NCBI GenBank assembly: GCA_023459675.1
Contig: JAEWTC010000147.1
Span: 1-23,417, forward strand
Reading direction: 5' to 3'
DNA length: 23,417 bases
Origin: Bacillota bacterium
Lineage (GTDB): Bacteria > Bacillota > Clostridia > Christensenellales > Aristaeellaceae
Shown here: positions 14,280 through 21,019 of the stretch, one piece after another
Numbering within the stretch: position 1 is the stretch's first letter
How the letters are laid out: each line of letters opens with the position of its first letter
Position numbers and translations under genes: made by a program
The notes under the pieces: model-generated
Databases searched by the model: none
What the model saw: only the letters and a program-made list of their open reading frames with translations
Told to the model about the DNA's origin: nothing

Positions 14280-15554
14280 TTGAAGATCGTTTTGCCGTAT
14301 GGTATGAAGAATGTTACGTGCCAAATTCCCGAGGAACGGCTGCTGGGCGTTTTGGAAAGTAAAATGCACACTTATCGCCCGAGCGCCGCGCCGGAAACGT
14401 TGGTGCGGGAAGCGCTGGAAAACCCCATCGCCGCGCCGCCGCTGCGCGCGCTTGCGCGCGGCCGCCGCAAGGTGGTAATCATCGCGAGCGACCATACCCG
14501 GCCTGTTCCCAGCAAGCTGCTGATGCCGGCGATCCTTGCCGAAATCCGCCTGGGCAATCCGGAGGCGGAAATCACAATTCTGATCGCGACGGGCTGCCAC
14601 CGCGGCATGACGCGGCAGGAGATGACGGGGAAATTCGGGGCAGAGATCGTTCAAAATGAAACGATCGTCGTGCATGACTGCGACGCGGACAACCCGGCCG
14701 ATCTGGGAATTCTGCCGTCCGGCGGGAGATGCCTTATCAATTCGCTGGCGGCGGAGGCGCATCTTCTGGTGGCGGAAGGGTTTATTGAGCCGCACTTTTT
14801 CGCGGGGTTTTCCGGCGGACGCAAAAGCGTTTTGCCGGGGGTTGCCGCCCGGGAAACCGTACTTTATAACCATTGCGCCGAGTTCATCGCGCACCCCAAC
14901 GCGCGGGCCGGAGTTCTGGAGGGAAACCCGATTCATGAGGACATGGTCTGGGCGGCACGGAAGGCGAAGCTTCTGTTTATCGTTAACGTCGTACTCAACG
15001 CGCGAAAAGAAACGGTTCACGTTGTGGCCGGAGACGCCGTTGCCGCACATGAAGCCGGTTGCGCGTTTTTGACGCGCTACTGCGGGGTGAGAGCCCCGCA
15101 GGCGGATATTGTGATTGCGACCAACGGCGGTTATCCGCTGGATCAGAATATTTACCAGGCGGCCAAAGGCATCTGCACGGCGGAAGCGGCCGTAAAGCCG
15201 GGCGGCGTGATCATTATGCTGGCACGATCGGAGGATGGCCACGGCGGCGAGCATTATTATCGCCAGTTCAAGGAACATCAAAACCTTACCGCGCTGCTCG
15301 ACCGTTTTATGGCGTGCGAGAGATCCAAAACGCAACCCGATCAGTGGCAAACGCAGATACAAATCCGCGCGCTGCAAAAGGCGACGGTGATTTATGTATC
15401 GGAGGCGGACGAGCGGGTTGTGAAAGAAATGCACATGATCCCGGCCAAAACCGCGGAGGACGCGCTGCGTATGGCGGACGCCATCATCGGGCATACCCGC
15501 GGAACCGTCACAGTGATTCCCGACGCCGTATCCGTGATCTATTCGCGGGATTGA
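14280..15554 (+). CDS. larA: LarA-family nickel-pincer 2-hydroxyacid racemase/epimerase
   Basis: Canonical LarA homologue, 424 residues from TTG 14280. I prefer this start over GTG 14271 because the GCGGGGG ribosome site (14265-14271) has proper spacing only for the TTG and LarA proteins begin with a KIxLPYG strand. The catalytic and cofactor residues known from Lactobacillus plantarum LarA are all visible: DHTRP (71-75, R74), ATGCHR with H107, EPHFFAGFSGGRK with H172 and K182 (the lysine binding the nickel-pincer nucleotide), H198, and Y292/K296 in NIYQAAKG. LarA homologues racemise lactate, malate and similar acids or epimerise gluconate; which acid applies here is not readable. Cofactor-synthesis genes larB, larC and larE are not in the window. 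It is the last gene of the long operon. Confidence 0.9.
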   Translation: MKIVLPYGMKNVTCQIPEERLLGVLESKMHTYRPSAAPETLVREALENPIAAPPLRALARGRRKVVIIASDHTRPVPSKLLMPAILAEIRLGNPEAEITILIATGCHRGMTRQEMTGKFGAEIVQNETIVVHDCDADNPADLGILPSGGRCLINSLAAEAHLLVAEGFIEPHFFAGFSGGRKSVLPGVAARETVLYNHCAEFIAHPNARAGVLEGNPIHEDMVWAARKAKLLFIVNVVLNARKETVHVVAGDAVAAHEAGCAFLTRYCGVRAPQADIVIATNGGYPLDQNIYQAAKGICTAEAAVKPGGVIIMLARSEDGHGGEHYYRQFKEHQNLTALLDRFMACERSKTQPDQWQTQIQIRALQKATVIYVSEADERVVKEMHMIPAKTAEDALRMADAIIGHTRGTVTVIPDAVSVIYSRD

Positions 15555-15575
15555 CGCGTTGTTATCAACCTGTTC

Positions 15576-15598
15576 CGGGCGTCAGTTGACGGCGCCCG
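15576..15598. terminator. Convergent terminator hairpin overlapping the iclR stop
   Basis: CGGGC (15576-15580) with GCCCG (15594-15598), plus an inner GTCA/TGAC pair and a bulge, forms a GC-rich hairpin followed on the plus strand by ATATTTTGCTTTT. It can end the long operon while overlapping the last codons of the convergent iclR-type gene. Confidence 0.55.
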
Positions 15599-16379
15599 AT
15601 ATTTTGCTTTTATAGGCCAGCGTAGAGGAAATCTGCGCTGCGATATCCATAATAATCGGCTTGATGTAATCCAGCTGTTTCATGTTCATGCGCGTAGTGG
15701 GGCCGGAAACGCTGATGCAGGCTATGATTTTATCGGTATAGTCGCGAATCGGCGCCGCAATGCAGCGTGCGCCAAGCTCGCACTCCTCGTCGTCAATCCC
15801 GTATCCGTTCTGCCGGATGGTCTGCAGTTCAAGCGCCAGCTGTTCCTTGTTGCTGATGGTGTGGGGGGTATACAGCGCCAACCCCTTTTTATCGATATAT
15901 TCTGTCAGCTTTTCTTCGCTGTAATTCGTCAGCATCAATTTGCCGACCCCCGTGCAGTGCATCGGCGCAAATTTCCCGATGTACTGCATCGTTTTTATCA
16001 TGTTGTCCGGCCCGGTAACGACGTCGATATACACAACGGTCATATCGCGTTCGATCGCAAGACAGGTCGATTCCTTGCATAAGGTTGACAATCGGATCAA
16101 GTAGGGGTGAATCATGGCGTGCAGGTCGATCTGCGATAAAATTCCCTCGCTGATTAGGTTGAACTTGAGCGTCAGCTGGTATTGATTATCGGCTGGATTC
16201 TGCACGATATAGCCAAGGCGTTCCAGCGTGTTGAGCAACCGCAGCGTTGTGCTGGGAGGCATATCGCAAGCCGAAGCAATGTCCTGTAACCGCATGGATC
16301 CGCGGTTTCGAGCCATAAGCTCGATGATCGCGAACGTTTTGAGAACAGAACGGTTGGATATTGCTTTCTTTTCCTGCAT
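15582..16379 (-). CDS. IclR-family transcriptional regulator
   Basis: 265 residues, normal length for IclR proteins. The N-terminal winged helix-turn-helix occupies about 10-70 (SVLKTFAIIELM, then LQDIASACDMPPSTTLRLLNTLERLGYI). The C-terminal effector-binding domain runs to about 255, with characteristic MHCTGVGKLML and YGIDDEECELGARCIAAPI. IclR regulators usually control hydroxyacid, glyoxylate or aromatic-acid catabolism and respond to a pathway metabolite. It is convergent with the long operon, ending 27 bp past larA, and is the only obvious DNA-binding protein of the locus. Its own promoter carries a half-like copy of the motif found at the catabolic promoters, so it is the best candidate regulator. 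Repressor or activator mode is inferred, not shown. Confidence 0.93.
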   Translation of the reverse strand: MQEKKAISNRSVLKTFAIIELMARNRGSMRLQDIASACDMPPSTTLRLLNTLERLGYIVQNPADNQYQLTLKFNLISEGILSQIDLHAMIHPYLIRLSTLCKESTCLAIERDMTVVYIDVVTGPDNMIKTMQYIGKFAPMHCTGVGKLMLTNYSEEKLTEYIDKKGLALYTPHTISNKEQLALELQTIRQNGYGIDDEECELGARCIAAPIRDYTDKIIACISVSGPTTRMNMKQLDYIKPIIMDIAAQISSTLAYKSKISGAVN

Positions 16380-16427
16380 TATTGTTACTCCCTATCTATA
16401 GGTTACATTGTATAGGAATAGAATTAT

Positions 16428-16456
16428 ATTATACCATAATGATGCACAAGGCACAA
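16428..16456 (-). promoter_or_regulatory. Sigma-A promoter of the iclR-type gene
   Basis: On the minus strand TTGTGC (16456-16451) and a perfect TATAAT (16433-16428) are separated by 17 bp. It lies about 50 bp before the ATG at 16379. Confidence 0.7.
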
Positions 16457-16470
16457 TATAACGCACTGAT

Positions 16471-16482
16471 AAATTTCATTAT
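16471..16482 (-). promoter_or_regulatory. Half-like copy of the locus operator upstream of iclR
   Basis: The minus strand reads ATAATGAAATTT, identical to the first 12 bases of the operator at 6204-6223, but the second arm is degenerate. It lies just upstream of the iclR -35 element. Possible autoregulation is inference. Confidence 0.4.
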
Positions 16483-16745
16483 ACAGGTGGTGGATTTTAT
16501 TCTGTGGAACCCCTGCCGCGCAAGCGTTGCGTAACGAGTTCAGTTTTAAATAACCCTGTCGGGCCATCGGCAAACAGCCCGGGTCGGGTGCGTGCGGCAT
16601 ATCGCGCCATGCGTATGCAACCGTATGGAAGGGAGCAGTCAACGTTACATTTCCGTCTGTCAATCGGGCGTGTCCTGCGTCGAATCCCTTCCGTCCTTTT
16701 TCGGCGGCCGGAAGAGTTGCAGTCGGCCCGCCGTCTGGCCTCCGC

Positions 16746-16837
16746 TGGGCGGGATCCTGTACGCAGGTAGGATTAAGATCAAAAAACTCATTTTATAGAG
16801 TGAAATACCCGGGAGGGAAATGAATGGATCCCGCCCA
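16746..16837. repeat. 12-bp perfect inverted repeat, 68-bp spacer
   Basis: TGGGCGGGATCC (16746-16757) is the exact reverse complement of GGATCCCGCCCA (16826-16837). The spacer holds an AT-rich part and a GGGAGGG. It may be a structured RNA stem or ends of a small element; no target duplication is evident. Confidence 0.5.
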
Positions 16838-17377
16838 TGGAACGATAGAATAAAGTATGGCGCTGGGTGAATGCGGAAAGGGACCGCACAGAATCACTTT
16901 CTTACGCATGGACCCACAGTTCGCGGATGACCTTTTCTTCGCTTACGCTCAAAAACCTATCGCTCACTGATACTCCGGCTCCCCGTCATCCGCCGCAGGC
17001 GGCGGTCGAGAGTGGTTCCTTCTGGGTTCGAATCCCTTACTCCGTTTAAAAAAACTTCCCGTCAGAGAGGTATTCTTGTTGGCGGAGTGTTAGAGAATCA
17101 AATTACTCAGCGGATATTTATGTCTTCATCACGTTGCGTCGTTCTATCGCCCTCAGTTGAGCAACGCTTGATCGTTATTCATTTCAATGTTTACGCAATG
17201 TTTGCAACCAGCGCGCTGACGCTTCATGATTGTGAAGTTATTTGCGGCCGCGTATCTTTGTCAACTGATAACAAATCGGATTGCGGAATGCGCCGAGCCG
17301 CCGCAAGAATATCCGTTGAAACCAGCGGAATAAGGCGCGTCAGCATCCAGTTTCATGAGGTCTGCTCGCGGGAAGGG

Positions 17378-17399
17378 AGCGAAGGGCATGCCCTTCGCT
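17378..17399. repeat. 22-bp perfect palindrome
   Basis: Arms AGCGAAGGGCA and TGCCCTTCGCT are exact reverse complements, extendable by G-U and G-C pairs to 17375-17402. No T run follows, so intrinsic termination is doubtful. It lies about 90 bp upstream of the kinase-gene promoter. Confidence 0.55.
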
Positions 17400-17490
17400 T
17401 CCATACGAAATGGCACGATAATTTTTAAATGCCTTCTTACAGGAATGATCCTCTTCAAGGGAGTTGTGTTCTTCGGGTTTTCCTTGTTTC

Positions 17491-17519
17491 TTGACTGCCG
17501 GCAGCCCTGTTGTTATAAT
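17491..17519 (+). promoter_or_regulatory. Strong sigma-A promoter of the kdpDE-like operon
   Basis: TTGACT (17491-17496), 17-bp spacer and perfect TATAAT (17514-17519). Transcription should start near 17526, leaving a leader of about 70 nt before the GTG at 17594. Confidence 0.85.
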
Positions 17520-17593
17520 GCCTGTATCATATATGGGGCGTTCTATCTGCAATCTGGCGGATCGGGAGGTTTATCCATACGAAACTTCTCAAT

Positions 17594-19150
17594 GTGTTCG
17601 TACACAGGACCGATGAGTTCGATTGGCGACCGGGCGGCGCCGCACCTGCCGACCGGAAACGCGTTCGTATTCTCCAATCGGTTCTTTTACTGCTTGCCTT
17701 ACTGAGCGCAGCCACCCTGATATCGATGGGGTTTCGGAAACTGGGCTACGGCGAGGCAAATTACATTATGACCTACAACATCGCCGTTGTGCTGGTCGCA
17801 TATTTTACCGACGGATATATCTATTGTCTGACCGCATCGGTTGTATCCATGTTGACGTTCAATTTTTTCTTTACGGAACCCTACTATACCCTGCTCGCTT
17901 ACAGCCCGGTTTACCCGGTCACCTTTATCAGCATGCTGCTGTCGGCCGTAATCGCAAGCACGCTCACATCCAGCGCCAAGCTTGAATCACGCCGTGCCGA
18001 GAACCGGGAACGTTCCGTGCGAATTCTTTACCAGCATGAGAAAAACCTGCTTGCGGCCAACAGCAAGCCGCAGCTCATCAAAACGGCGGCGCAGGATATC
18101 AGCGAGCTGTTCGGCGCGTCCGTAATGATCGCGGCCGCTGACCTCAAAGGACAACTCTCCATGCGCCATGTGGTTGGCCCGGATGTATTTCAAGACGATG
18201 CGGAGGGCAAAGCGGTTCGGGAGACCTTCGAGTCCGGAATGTCGAGCGGCAGGGGAACCGAGCTGTACAGCGATTGCAGGGCTTATTATCTGCCCATATC
18301 CGGCGCGAACGGAGTGCTGGGGGTAATCGGTATATCGAAGCCGTCGAAAAGCCTGTTTACGGATAGCCAGAAGTTGTTTATTGATGCGATCGCGGGTCAG
18401 GTTGCACTGGCGATGGAAAGGGAACAGCTGTACGAGAAGCAGCAGCGCGCGAAACTGGAAATCGAGCGGGAGCGTTTGCGAAGCGATTTGCTGCGTTCGG
18501 TTTCCCATGATCTGCGAACGCCTCTGACGGGCATGCTTGGTTCCGTAAGCACGCTGATCGACAATTATGATTCGCTTGGCGATCTCACACGCAAGGAACT
18601 GCTTTCGGAAGTCTATGGCGAGGTGGATTGGCTGAGCGCGCTGGTGGAAAACGTGCTGAGCCTGACGAGGCTTGAAAGCCCGCGCGTGCAGCTTCAAAAA
18701 CAACCGGAGGCCGTGGAAGAAATCGTGGCCGAATCATTGTCGCGTGTGAAACGGCGTATTGGAAACCGGACTTTGTCCGTATCCATACCCGACGAGCTGT
18801 TCCTGGTTCCGATGGACGGCACCTTGATCGAGCAGGTACTCGTCAACCTTCTGGACAATGCCATTCATTATACGCCGGACGCAACTGCAATCCACGTTAC
18901 CGTAAAGCGGGACCGGGAATTGGCTGTGTTCGAAGTCAGGGACTCCGGGCTTGGCCTTTCGGAAGACGCGCTTGCCAACGTTTTCAACCGGTTTTACTCA
19001 AAACCGACCTTTGCGGACGTCCGTAAAGGCGCAGGGCTTGGGTTGTCAATCTGTAAATCAATCGTCGAGGCACACGGCGGCACGATCTCGGCAAACAACG
19101 CTCCCGAGGGCGGCGCTGTTTTCCGCTTTACGCTTCCATTGGAGGGCTAG
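17594..19150 (+). CDS. Short KdpD-like sensor histidine kinase (DUF4118-GAF-HisKA-HATPase)
   Basis: 518 residues, against roughly 900 for full KdpD. It lacks the N-terminal KdpD and USP domains and begins with the DUF4118 membrane unit (helices within about 28-125, including FNFFFTEPYYTL). A GAF-like region follows (about 145-275). The kinase core has phospho-acceptor H305 in SVSHDLRTPLTG, the N box NLLDNAIHYTP (418-428), DSGLGLS (450-456), FNRFY and GAGLGLSI (479-486). GTG 17594 is the only start in frame that precedes the first helix, but the nearest GGGAGG (17564-17569) is 24 nt away, so initiation is uncertain. It phosphorylates the KdpE-like regulator encoded 3 bp downstream. Input is probably potassium, turgor or membrane state; without the N-terminal domain, sensing must differ from KdpD. 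Confidence 0.88.
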   Translation: MFVHRTDEFDWRPGGAAPADRKRVRILQSVLLLLALLSAATLISMGFRKLGYGEANYIMTYNIAVVLVAYFTDGYIYCLTASVVSMLTFNFFFTEPYYTLLAYSPVYPVTFISMLLSAVIASTLTSSAKLESRRAENRERSVRILYQHEKNLLAANSKPQLIKTAAQDISELFGASVMIAAADLKGQLSMRHVVGPDVFQDDAEGKAVRETFESGMSSGRGTELYSDCRAYYLPISGANGVLGVIGISKPSKSLFTDSQKLFIDAIAGQVALAMEREQLYEKQQRAKLEIERERLRSDLLRSVSHDLRTPLTGMLGSVSTLIDNYDSLGDLTRKELLSEVYGEVDWLSALVENVLSLTRLESPRVQLQKQPEAVEEIVAESLSRVKRRIGNRTLSVSIPDELFLVPMDGTLIEQVLVNLLDNAIHYTPDATAIHVTVKRDRELAVFEVRDSGLGLSEDALANVFNRFYSKPTFADVRKGAGLGLSICKSIVEAHGGTISANNAPEGGAVFRFTLPLEG

Positions 19151-19153
19151 AAA

Positions 19154-19849
19154 ATGGAACCGCTTGTACTCATTGTGGAAGACGATCGGATGATACGCCG
19201 TTTCATCCGCGTATCGCTGGAAACGCAACGCTATACGTGCATGGAAACGGATCAGGGCCAGATAGCGTTGTCGCTTGCCGTATCGCATCATCCGGACGTT
19301 GTGCTGTTGGATTTGGGTTTACCCGATATGGATGGCCTGGACGTCATCAGGCAGCTTCGCACCCTCGGCGACATACCGATACTCGTTGTCTCCGCGCGCG
19401 GGCATGAACGGGAAAAAGTGCAGGCGCTTGACGAAGGCGCGGACGATTATCTGACGAAACCTTTCAGCATTACGGAACTGCTGGCGCGTATACGCGTTAT
19501 TCTGCGGCACCGGGCGCACGCTATGAGCCAGGACGCTGCGGCAGGGCCGTGGCATGTCGGGCCGTTGACGATTGATTATGAGAAGCGGCGCGTTACCCTG
19601 TCCGGCGAAGACGTGCACCTTACCCCGACCGAATATAAGCTTCTTACGCTGCTTTCCTCCCAACACGGCAAGGTGATGACGCACAGGGCGCTTGTACAGG
19701 AAATATGGGGCGGCTTCAATGCGGATGATACGCAGAGCCTGCGCGTGTGTATGGGAAATCTCCGGCGCAAGCTGGAGAGCAACCCAGCGCAGCCGCGCTT
19801 CATCATTACGGAGGTTGGCGTCGGGTATCGCATGGTGGATGAGTTCTGA
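19154..19849 (+). CDS. kdpE: KdpE-like OmpR-family response regulator
   Basis: 231 residues. The receiver domain (1-120) has the acidic pair E9/D10-D11, phospho-acceptor D53 in VVLLDLGLPDMDG and K102 in YLTKPF. The C-terminal winged helix (about 130-228) contains LTPTEYKLLTLLSSQHGKV and the recognition segment LRVCMGNLRRKLE. ATG follows the kinase stop after 3 bp, so the two are coupled. Overall phrasing matches KdpE, but no kdpFABC genes are near; the neighbouring trk operon with CTTCACA-type repeats at its promoter is the likely target. A strong terminator follows at 19895. Confidence 0.92.
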   Translation: MEPLVLIVEDDRMIRRFIRVSLETQRYTCMETDQGQIALSLAVSHHPDVVLLDLGLPDMDGLDVIRQLRTLGDIPILVVSARGHEREKVQALDEGADDYLTKPFSITELLARIRVILRHRAHAMSQDAAAGPWHVGPLTIDYEKRRVTLSGEDVHLTPTEYKLLTLLSSQHGKVMTHRALVQEIWGGFNADDTQSLRVCMGNLRRKLESNPAQPRFIITEVGVGYRMVDEF

Positions 19850-19894
19850 CCGGCGTTGCAGGAACGAACCGGTTGTTATTTTTCGTACTGTATG

Positions 19895-19921
19895 AAAAAC
19901 GCTCCATCGGGAGCGTTTTTT
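19895..19921 (+). terminator. Intrinsic terminator after the KdpE-like gene
   Basis: AAAAACGCTCC (19895-19905) and GGAGCGTTTTT (19910-19920) form an 11-bp stem with a 4-nt loop and a T run. It ends the two-component operon and separates it from the trk operon. Confidence 0.92.
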
Positions 19922-19924
19922 CAT

Positions 19925-19963
19925 CCTCACACAATCTTCACAGGCGACGGCTCATCCTTCACA
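19925..19963 (+). promoter_or_regulatory. Putative response-regulator boxes before the trk operon
   Basis: CCTCACA (19925-19931), CTTCACA (19936-19942) and CTTCACA (19957-19963) repeat in the same direction with start-to-start distances of 11 and 21 bp, one and two helical turns. The last box overlaps the expected -35 position for TATGAT at 19985. OmpR-family activators bind such direct repeats; assignment to the KdpE-like protein is inference. Confidence 0.5.
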
Positions 19964-19984
19964 CCGTTTATATGGGCAACGAGC

Positions 19985-19990
19985 TATGAT
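19985..19990 (+). promoter_or_regulatory. -10 element of the TPR-trk operon
   Basis: TATGAT at 19985-19990 without a recognisable -35 at 16-18 bp, as expected for an activator-dependent promoter. It predicts a start near 19997 and a leader of about 25 nt before the ATG at 20022. Confidence 0.5.
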
Positions 19991-20021
19991 GAAACCATCC
20001 TTAGGAAAGGGTGGTTGAAGT

Positions 20022-20354
20022 ATGCGCGGTGATTTGGACGAACTCGAGTATGGCAAAACGCTGCAAAAAGCGGTAACCGCATTAAAAGCGCGCGATTTCA
20101 AACAGGCGCATGTCGATATCGCCGCGGCGATGGCATATGATATGGATGCGGCGGAACCGCACAATCTGTTGGGGCTCTTTTACGAGATGACAGGCAATTT
20201 TCAAGCGGCCCGCAAGCACTACCGGGCGGGGTATGCGCTTGACCCCGCGTACAAGCCGTGCTGCCGAAATCTGGAGCGACTGACGGGCTTTGACAGCGGC
20301 GCGTTTCTGTCGGGCCGCGTGTTTGACGAGGCGGGAATCGAAACCGATCGATAA
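20022..20354 (+). CDS. Small TPR-like protein at the head of the trk operon
   Basis: 110 residues with GGAAAGGGTGG before the ATG. Helical repeat pattern of tetratricopeptide type: KAVTALKARDFKQAHVDIAAAMAYDMDAAEPHNLLGLFYEMTGNFQAARKHYRAGYALDP spans about two repeats (roughly 16-75), written here as the region only where A, G, Y and P occupy usual TPR positions. A short non-repeat tail follows. No membrane segment or signal is seen, so it is cytoplasmic. It lies 45 bp before trkA and probably shares its transcript. A scaffold or partner role for the TrkA/TrkH complex or for regulation is possible but unproven. Confidence 0.78.
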   Translation: MRGDLDELEYGKTLQKAVTALKARDFKQAHVDIAAAMAYDMDAAEPHNLLGLFYEMTGNFQAARKHYRAGYALDPAYKPCCRNLERLTGFDSGAFLSGRVFDEAGIETDR

Positions 20355-20399
20355 CCCAAGGATAGCCCCACACCGTAATGGATGGATGAGGAAAAGCAT

Positions 20400-21014
20400 A
20401 TGTATGTAATCATCGCTGGCTGCCGCAAGGTCGGCGCCAGCCTGGCAATGGATCTGGCGCAGGATAACCACGACGTCGTTGTGATTGACGCTGATCCCAA
20501 GCGTCTCAGCGCGCTGGGAACGGGCTTTAACGGCGTTACCATCGTGGGTCTGCCGATCGACGAGGATGTGCTTCGCAGCGCGGGAGTGGAGCAGGCAGAC
20601 GCGCTGGCGGCCGTGACGGACGACGACAATATGAATATCATGGTGTCGCAGGTGGCGCGGGAAATTTTCCGGGTGCCGACGGTGATTACCCGCTTGTATG
20701 ACCCGCTGCGGGAAACCATCATGTCGGACATGGGGCTCAACACCGTTTGCCCCACGACGCTTGCGGTACAGCAGATTAAGAATAAGTTGCTCAAGCGGGA
20801 TATGCTTGGCTCGTTTTCGGTCGCCGGGCATCTGGTTTCGCTTCGGCTCTTAAAGCCCGCCCACAAGCTGATCGGCAAACCGCTGTTGGAAGCGCTTGGC
20901 GAACCGGTGATCGGGCTGTACCGCGATAACGTGTTTGAGCCTTACGATCCGCGCGAAATCATCCGCAGCAACGATTTGCTTGCCGTCGCGGTGTTCGAGC
21001 AGCAGGAGGTGTGA
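20400..21014 (+). CDS. trkA: TrkA-family potassium channel regulatory (RCK) protein, first copy
   Basis: 204 residues from ATG 20400, chosen because GAGGAAAA (20388-20395) precedes it and the first strand MYVIIAGC then starts the fold; ATG 20382 would add six polar residues. The Rossmann RCK_N domain (1-120) has the motif GCRKVG (7-12) with D30 at the end of the second strand for nucleotide binding. An RCK_C (TrkA_C) domain covers about 125-204. The middle glycine of GxGxxG is replaced by Arg, so nucleotide preference may differ from the partner copy. It is followed by a second trkA after 5 bp. Such paired single-RCK proteins gate TrkH by binding nucleotides. Confidence 0.92.
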   Translation: MYVIIAGCRKVGASLAMDLAQDNHDVVVIDADPKRLSALGTGFNGVTIVGLPIDEDVLRSAGVEQADALAAVTDDDNMNIMVSQVAREIFRVPTVITRLYDPLRETIMSDMGLNTVCPTTLAVQQIKNKLLKRDMLGSFSVAGHLVSLRLLKPAHKLIGKPLLEALGEPVIGLYRDNVFEPYDPREIIRSNDLLAVAVFEQQEV

Positions 21015-21019
21015 GCAGT

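Larger units (their letters stand above)
16500..17490. other. Gene-poor spacer between iclR and the kinase gene
   Basis: About 1 kb with no reading frame that resembles a protein family. The longest plus-strand frame (17012-17428) has no ribosome site and unremarkable composition. Notable sequence structure: a 12-bp inverted repeat (16746-16757 with 16826-16837), a GC hairpin (16990-16995 with 17000-17005), a GGGTTCGAATCCC box at 17024-17036 like a tRNA T-loop but without a tRNA fold, and a 22-bp perfect palindrome at 17378-17399. The region may be a decayed insertion or carry an unrecognised RNA. Confidence 0.4.

Noticed and set aside
12939..15494. 851-codon minus-strand frame opposite the second flavoprotein and larA
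   Set aside because: It is antisense to two well-recognised genes with family motifs and consists of His/Arg/Gln-rich sequence typical of a shadow frame in GC-rich DNA.
1069..16379. Bacterial microcompartment or defence system
   Set aside because: No shell proteins, nucleases, helicases or other defence domains are present; all recognised genes are metabolic, transport or regulatory.
16820..16870. 16-codon frame after GGGAGGG
   Set aside because: Ribosome-site spacing is only 2 nt to the first ATG; the next ATG gives nine codons. No evidence beyond chance.
17012..17050. Possible tRNA 3' end (GGGTTCGAATCCC then ACTCCG)
   Set aside because: The T-stem would have only three pairs, no matching 5' acceptor strand, D-arm or anticodon arm is found upstream, and no CCA follows. 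At most a decayed remnant.
17533..17616. 27-codon frame overlapping the kinase-gene start, possible leader peptide
   Set aside because: No ribosome site before its ATG, which lies almost at the predicted transcription start, and no family or regulatory signature.
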